Shown: positions 61,813 through 64,000 of the stretch, piece by piece | Numbering within the stretch: position 1 is the stretch's first letter | Layout of the letters: each line of letters begins with the position of its first letter | Assembly (NCBI GenBank): GCA_964581505.1 | Contig: CAZOOR010000001.1 | Location: forward strand, 1-64,000 | Direction of reading: 5' to 3' | Length of the DNA: 64,000 bases | Source: CAZOOR01 sp964581505 | Lineage (GTDB): Bacteria > Bacteroidota > Ignavibacteria > Kapaibacteriales > UBA2268 | Translations under genes and position numbers: made by a program | The notes under the pieces: generated by a model | Seen by the model: only the letters and a program-made list of their open reading frames with translations | Told to the model about the DNA's origin: nothing | The model's database searches: none

Positions 61813-64000
61813 TTAATTGTTTTTCTCTAATAATTTAATTCTACGTTTTGCCGTTTTACCGAAATCGTCATCGGGACGCAGTGTAACAATTGCCCTATAT
61901 GCTTCAATTGCCTTATCGGGTTTTTCGAGTCGTTCATAGCACTCGCCCATATTTAGTAGGGCAAGAGTAAACCAATCCTCAATGCCGGCAAAATTATCCT
62001 TAACAGTCGAATAGGCATTGACGGCGTTCTTGCAATTGCCCTGTCGCATATATATTTCGCCTATTCTGTATTGTGCTTCCGCCGCCATATTTGCATTAAT
62101 ATTCGATTTTGAAAGTTTGCCAAATTCCGTAATGGCAGAATCAAGCCAACCTTTGTTACGGAAATACATAGCTACCTTATAAGTACACTGTTCGCCGTAT
62201 TCCGTATCGGGATATTTAATTGCCGTCTCTTTCAAAACATTGAGAGCGAGAGCGGTATCACCGGTGTAGAGTACAAGGCTTGCTCTTTCGTACCCTGCTT
62301 GTGCGGAGATTGGATTATCACCGTATTTCTTCATAACAATTTGAAAAATGGAATCGGCAGAAGTAATATCGGCTTGCTGTTTTTTGATTAAGCCCAAGTC
62401 AAGCATTGCCATAGGTGCATAATCGCTTTTGGAATATTTTTTAATGATTCGCTTGTATGTTTTCTCTGCGTTGTCCAAGTCATTTAGATTTAGGTAGCTC
62501 TTTCCCATTCTGTATAGAGCCTCGACATTCTTTTCGTCATCAGGGAATTTCTTGATAAAATTCTCATATTCAGCAATAGCATCATTGTAATTTTTCCCTG
62601 AATAAAACATCTCGCCTTTTTGAAATACAAAATCAGCCGCATAGGGTGATTTTGGATTGGTTGCTACATACTGGTCGGCGATTTTCAAGGCTTCATCAGG
62701 CTTGCCGAGTGCATTGTAACAATACTGCATTGAGTGTATTGCTTCGGGCAATAAACCGCTCGTAGGGAATTTATCTACAATTGTTTTATAGTTTGATAAA
62801 GCATTTTCAAAATCCTGTAAATTATAATATGAATCTGCAATAGCAAAATAGGCTCTTTGTGCCAGATTACTGTTGGGGTATGCTTCTATTAAAAATTGAA
62901 AATCATCTATTGCTTCCTTATATCTCTTTTGCTGAAATCTTATCCACCCTGTTAAGAATAGTGCATTTGCCGCATAGGGTGATTTGGGATATGTCCTGAC
63001 GAAAGAGAATAATGAAGTGATGGCTTCTTCATAAGATTTCTTTTTATACAGTGCATGTGCCAACTGATAGGCACTGTATTGCCCCTCTTCCGAGTAGGGA
63101 GAGAGCTTCGCCGCTTGGCGATATGCTTTAACGGCTTTGCTGTAATTCTTAGTTACGTAATAGCCGTCCCCCTGTCTTGTATAGACTTCCAAGCCGAAAC
63201 GAGAGTCGGGAAATTCCTTTACCATCTGCCCGAATGTTGCAGAGGATTTATTGAATTTTTTTAATCGGAAATACGACCAACCCAATCCGTATAATGTCTC
63301 TTCACGCTTTTGGCTTTGAGGGAAACTATTCAGTAAAGATTGGTATGTCTCTATTGCATTGTTCAATAGATTTGCCCGATAATATGCTTCGCCAAGCCAG
63401 AACAACGCTTCGTCTTTTTTCCAATCCTTTTGACTGCTCGAAATAAATGCAAGCAGGGGCGAAATTGCTTCGGAAGGATGTGCATTTTTAACAAGTGCTA
63501 TTCCTAATTTCAATCTTGCCTCGGCTAAATAATAATCTCTCTGCGGTAAGAAAATATAATTGCTTTTGAGTGCGAGCCGTGCCGCTGTACGATAGGGGAC
63601 AATTGCTTTGTCCCAATTCTTCTGCTCCATATATGAAGCACCGAGTAATAATTGTATCCTCGTTTGTACAAGCGCTTCTGTTGCTTCCCGTTCGGCTCGG
63701 TCTAATGCTTTGATTGCTTTTTCGTACTCACCGTTTTCATAATAAATTTGTCCCAATTCGAGCAAGGCTTGTGATAAATATGGATAGTCGGAGCGAGACG
63801 AAAGATTTGATAATTCTTTTTGGGCTTGTTCACGCTCGCCCATTCTTTTATTTGTTATTGCAAGATATAATCCTGCAAGTGCCTTATTACGCTTGTCGGA
63901 TTCTTTATCAATAATTTCTTGATAGACCTCTGCCGCCTCTTTGTTTCTGTTTAGATGTAGTAACGCCCAACCGTATCCAAGTCTTACATATCCGGTTAAA
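61813..64000 (-). CDS. Long TPR protein, truncated at right edge
   Basis: The frame is open from the right edge to the stop at 61813 with no start inside that need be used: residues upstream of the ATG at 63843 (YVRLGYGWALLHLNRNKEAAEVYQEII) continue the TPR pattern, so the gene begins outside the window. At least 729 residues are visible, made of about 18 to 20 TPR repeats of 34-37 residues (GLGWSYFRLKKFNKSSATFGQMVKEFPDS and similar), with the helical W-x-L-G/A-x-F pattern of YbgF/BamD-type repeats. It is likely periplasmic and may scaffold the barrel and SPOR proteins downstream. A gene order TPR-OMP-SPOR-TonB-small is maintained with short gaps. Confidence 0.88.
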   Translation of the reverse strand, partial: LTGYVRLGYGWALLHLNRNKEAAEVYQEIIDKESDKRNKALAGLYLAITNKRMGEREQAQKELSNLSSRSDYPYLSQALLELGQIYYENGEYEKAIKALDRAEREATEALVQTRIQLLLGASYMEQKNWDKAIVPYRTAARLALKSNYIFLPQRDYYLAEARLKLGIALVKNAHPSEAISPLLAFISSSQKDWKKDEALFWLGEAYYRANLLNNAIETYQSLLNSFPQSQKREETLYGLGWSYFRLKKFNKSSATFGQMVKEFPDSRFGLEVYTRQGDGYYVTKNYSKAVKAYRQAAKLSPYSEEGQYSAYQLAHALYKKKSYEEAITSLFSFVRTYPKSPYAANALFLTGWIRFQQKRYKEAIDDFQFLIEAYPNSNLAQRAYFAIADSYYNLQDFENALSNYKTIVDKFPTSGLLPEAIHSMQYCYNALGKPDEALKIADQYVATNPKSPYAADFVFQKGEMFYSGKNYNDAIAEYENFIKKFPDDEKNVEALYRMGKSYLNLNDLDNAEKTYKRIIKKYSKSDYAPMAMLDLGLIKKQQADITSADSIFQIVMKKYGDNPISAQAGYERASLVLYTGDTALALNVLKETAIKYPDTEYGEQCTYKVAMYFRNKGWLDSAITEFGKLSKSNINANMAAEAQYRIGEIYMRQGNCKNAVNAYSTVKDNFAGIEDWFTLALLNMGECYERLEKPDKAIEAYRAIVTLRPDDDFGKTAKRRIKLLEKNN

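Overview
The window is AT-rich chromosomal DNA from a Gram-negative member of the Bacteroidota/Chlorobiota (FCB) group. Evidence: three secreted proteins carry type IX secretion (T9SS) C-terminal sorting domains (ends near 3520, 39999 and 51236). There are TonB-dependent receptors, two of them with recognisable plugs, a TonB-type transducer, a Bacteroides-like glutamine synthetase and a short bacterial SRP RNA. The AT-richness, the mixture of SD-led and leaderless-looking starts, and the combination of T9SS with a Ccm cytochrome c pathway suggest an Ignavibacteria- or Kapabacteria-like lineage rather than a classical gut Bacteroides. That placement is inference. No plasmid, phage or transposase gene is visible.

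Layout. 1-3.6 kb: tail of a sodium/solute symporter, a TG microsatellite, a Cys-rich secreted protein and an Asp-box T9SS cargo. 3.6-9.5 kb (minus): gyrA followed at once by a TonB-dependent-receptor-like protein, then a DUF4143-type ATPase lying between imperfect direct repeats that copy the receptor gene's 3' end. 9.7-11.3 kb: ECF sigma factor and its probable anti-sigma partner. 11.3-15.4 kb: lipoprotein, ppx, prmA, then kdsC, a YtxH protein and a DUF948-like protein. 15.4-20.4 kb (minus): rng-dxr-rseP-surE operon. 20.5-20.8 kb: SRP RNA and tRNA-Arg(UCU). 20.8-25.5 kb (minus): ccmC-ccmD-ccmE-ccmF and a TlpA lipoprotein. 25.6-28.6 kb (minus): a partner-switching set (PP2C phosphatase, STAS antagonist, HATPase kinase). 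28.8-32.1 kb: nnr, vanZ-like, tgt, yajC. 32.1-34.3 kb: an accessory patch with two near-identical ~280-bp strings of hairpins flanking two AT-rich secreted-protein genes, one broken at a G8 tract. 34.3-37.1 kb (minus): miaB, an esterase-like protein without its serine nucleophile, and thiamine pyrophosphokinase. 37.2-40 kb: glutamine synthetase and a GNAT protein. 40-44.4 kb: a 1482-residue T9SS protein. 44.6-50.3 kb: CPBP protease, convergent with a histidine kinase-lipoprotein-TonB receptor operon. 50.5-56.7 kb: T9SS protein, crotonase, mreBCD and a PASTA-type class B PBP. 56.7-64 kb (minus): a long TPR protein, plug-less outer-membrane barrel, SPOR protein, TonB transducer, a 64-residue membrane protein and UDP-glucose dehydrogenase.

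Taken together this is mostly housekeeping and envelope biology: peptidoglycan elongation (mreBCD, PBP), LPS precursor supply (kdsC, ugd), isoprenoids (dxr), cytochrome c maturation, tRNA modification (miaB, tgt), surface protein export by T9SS, and TonB-driven uptake. The most striking sequence-level observations are a tRNA-guanine transglycosylase in which all four zinc ligands are replaced at exactly conserved spacing, the repeat-flanked ATPase next to gyrA, the mosaic hairpin repeats with their G8-interrupted lipoprotein, and three DnaA-box-like 9-mers phased at 21-22 bp beside miaB. I found no clear complete novel defence or mobile system.
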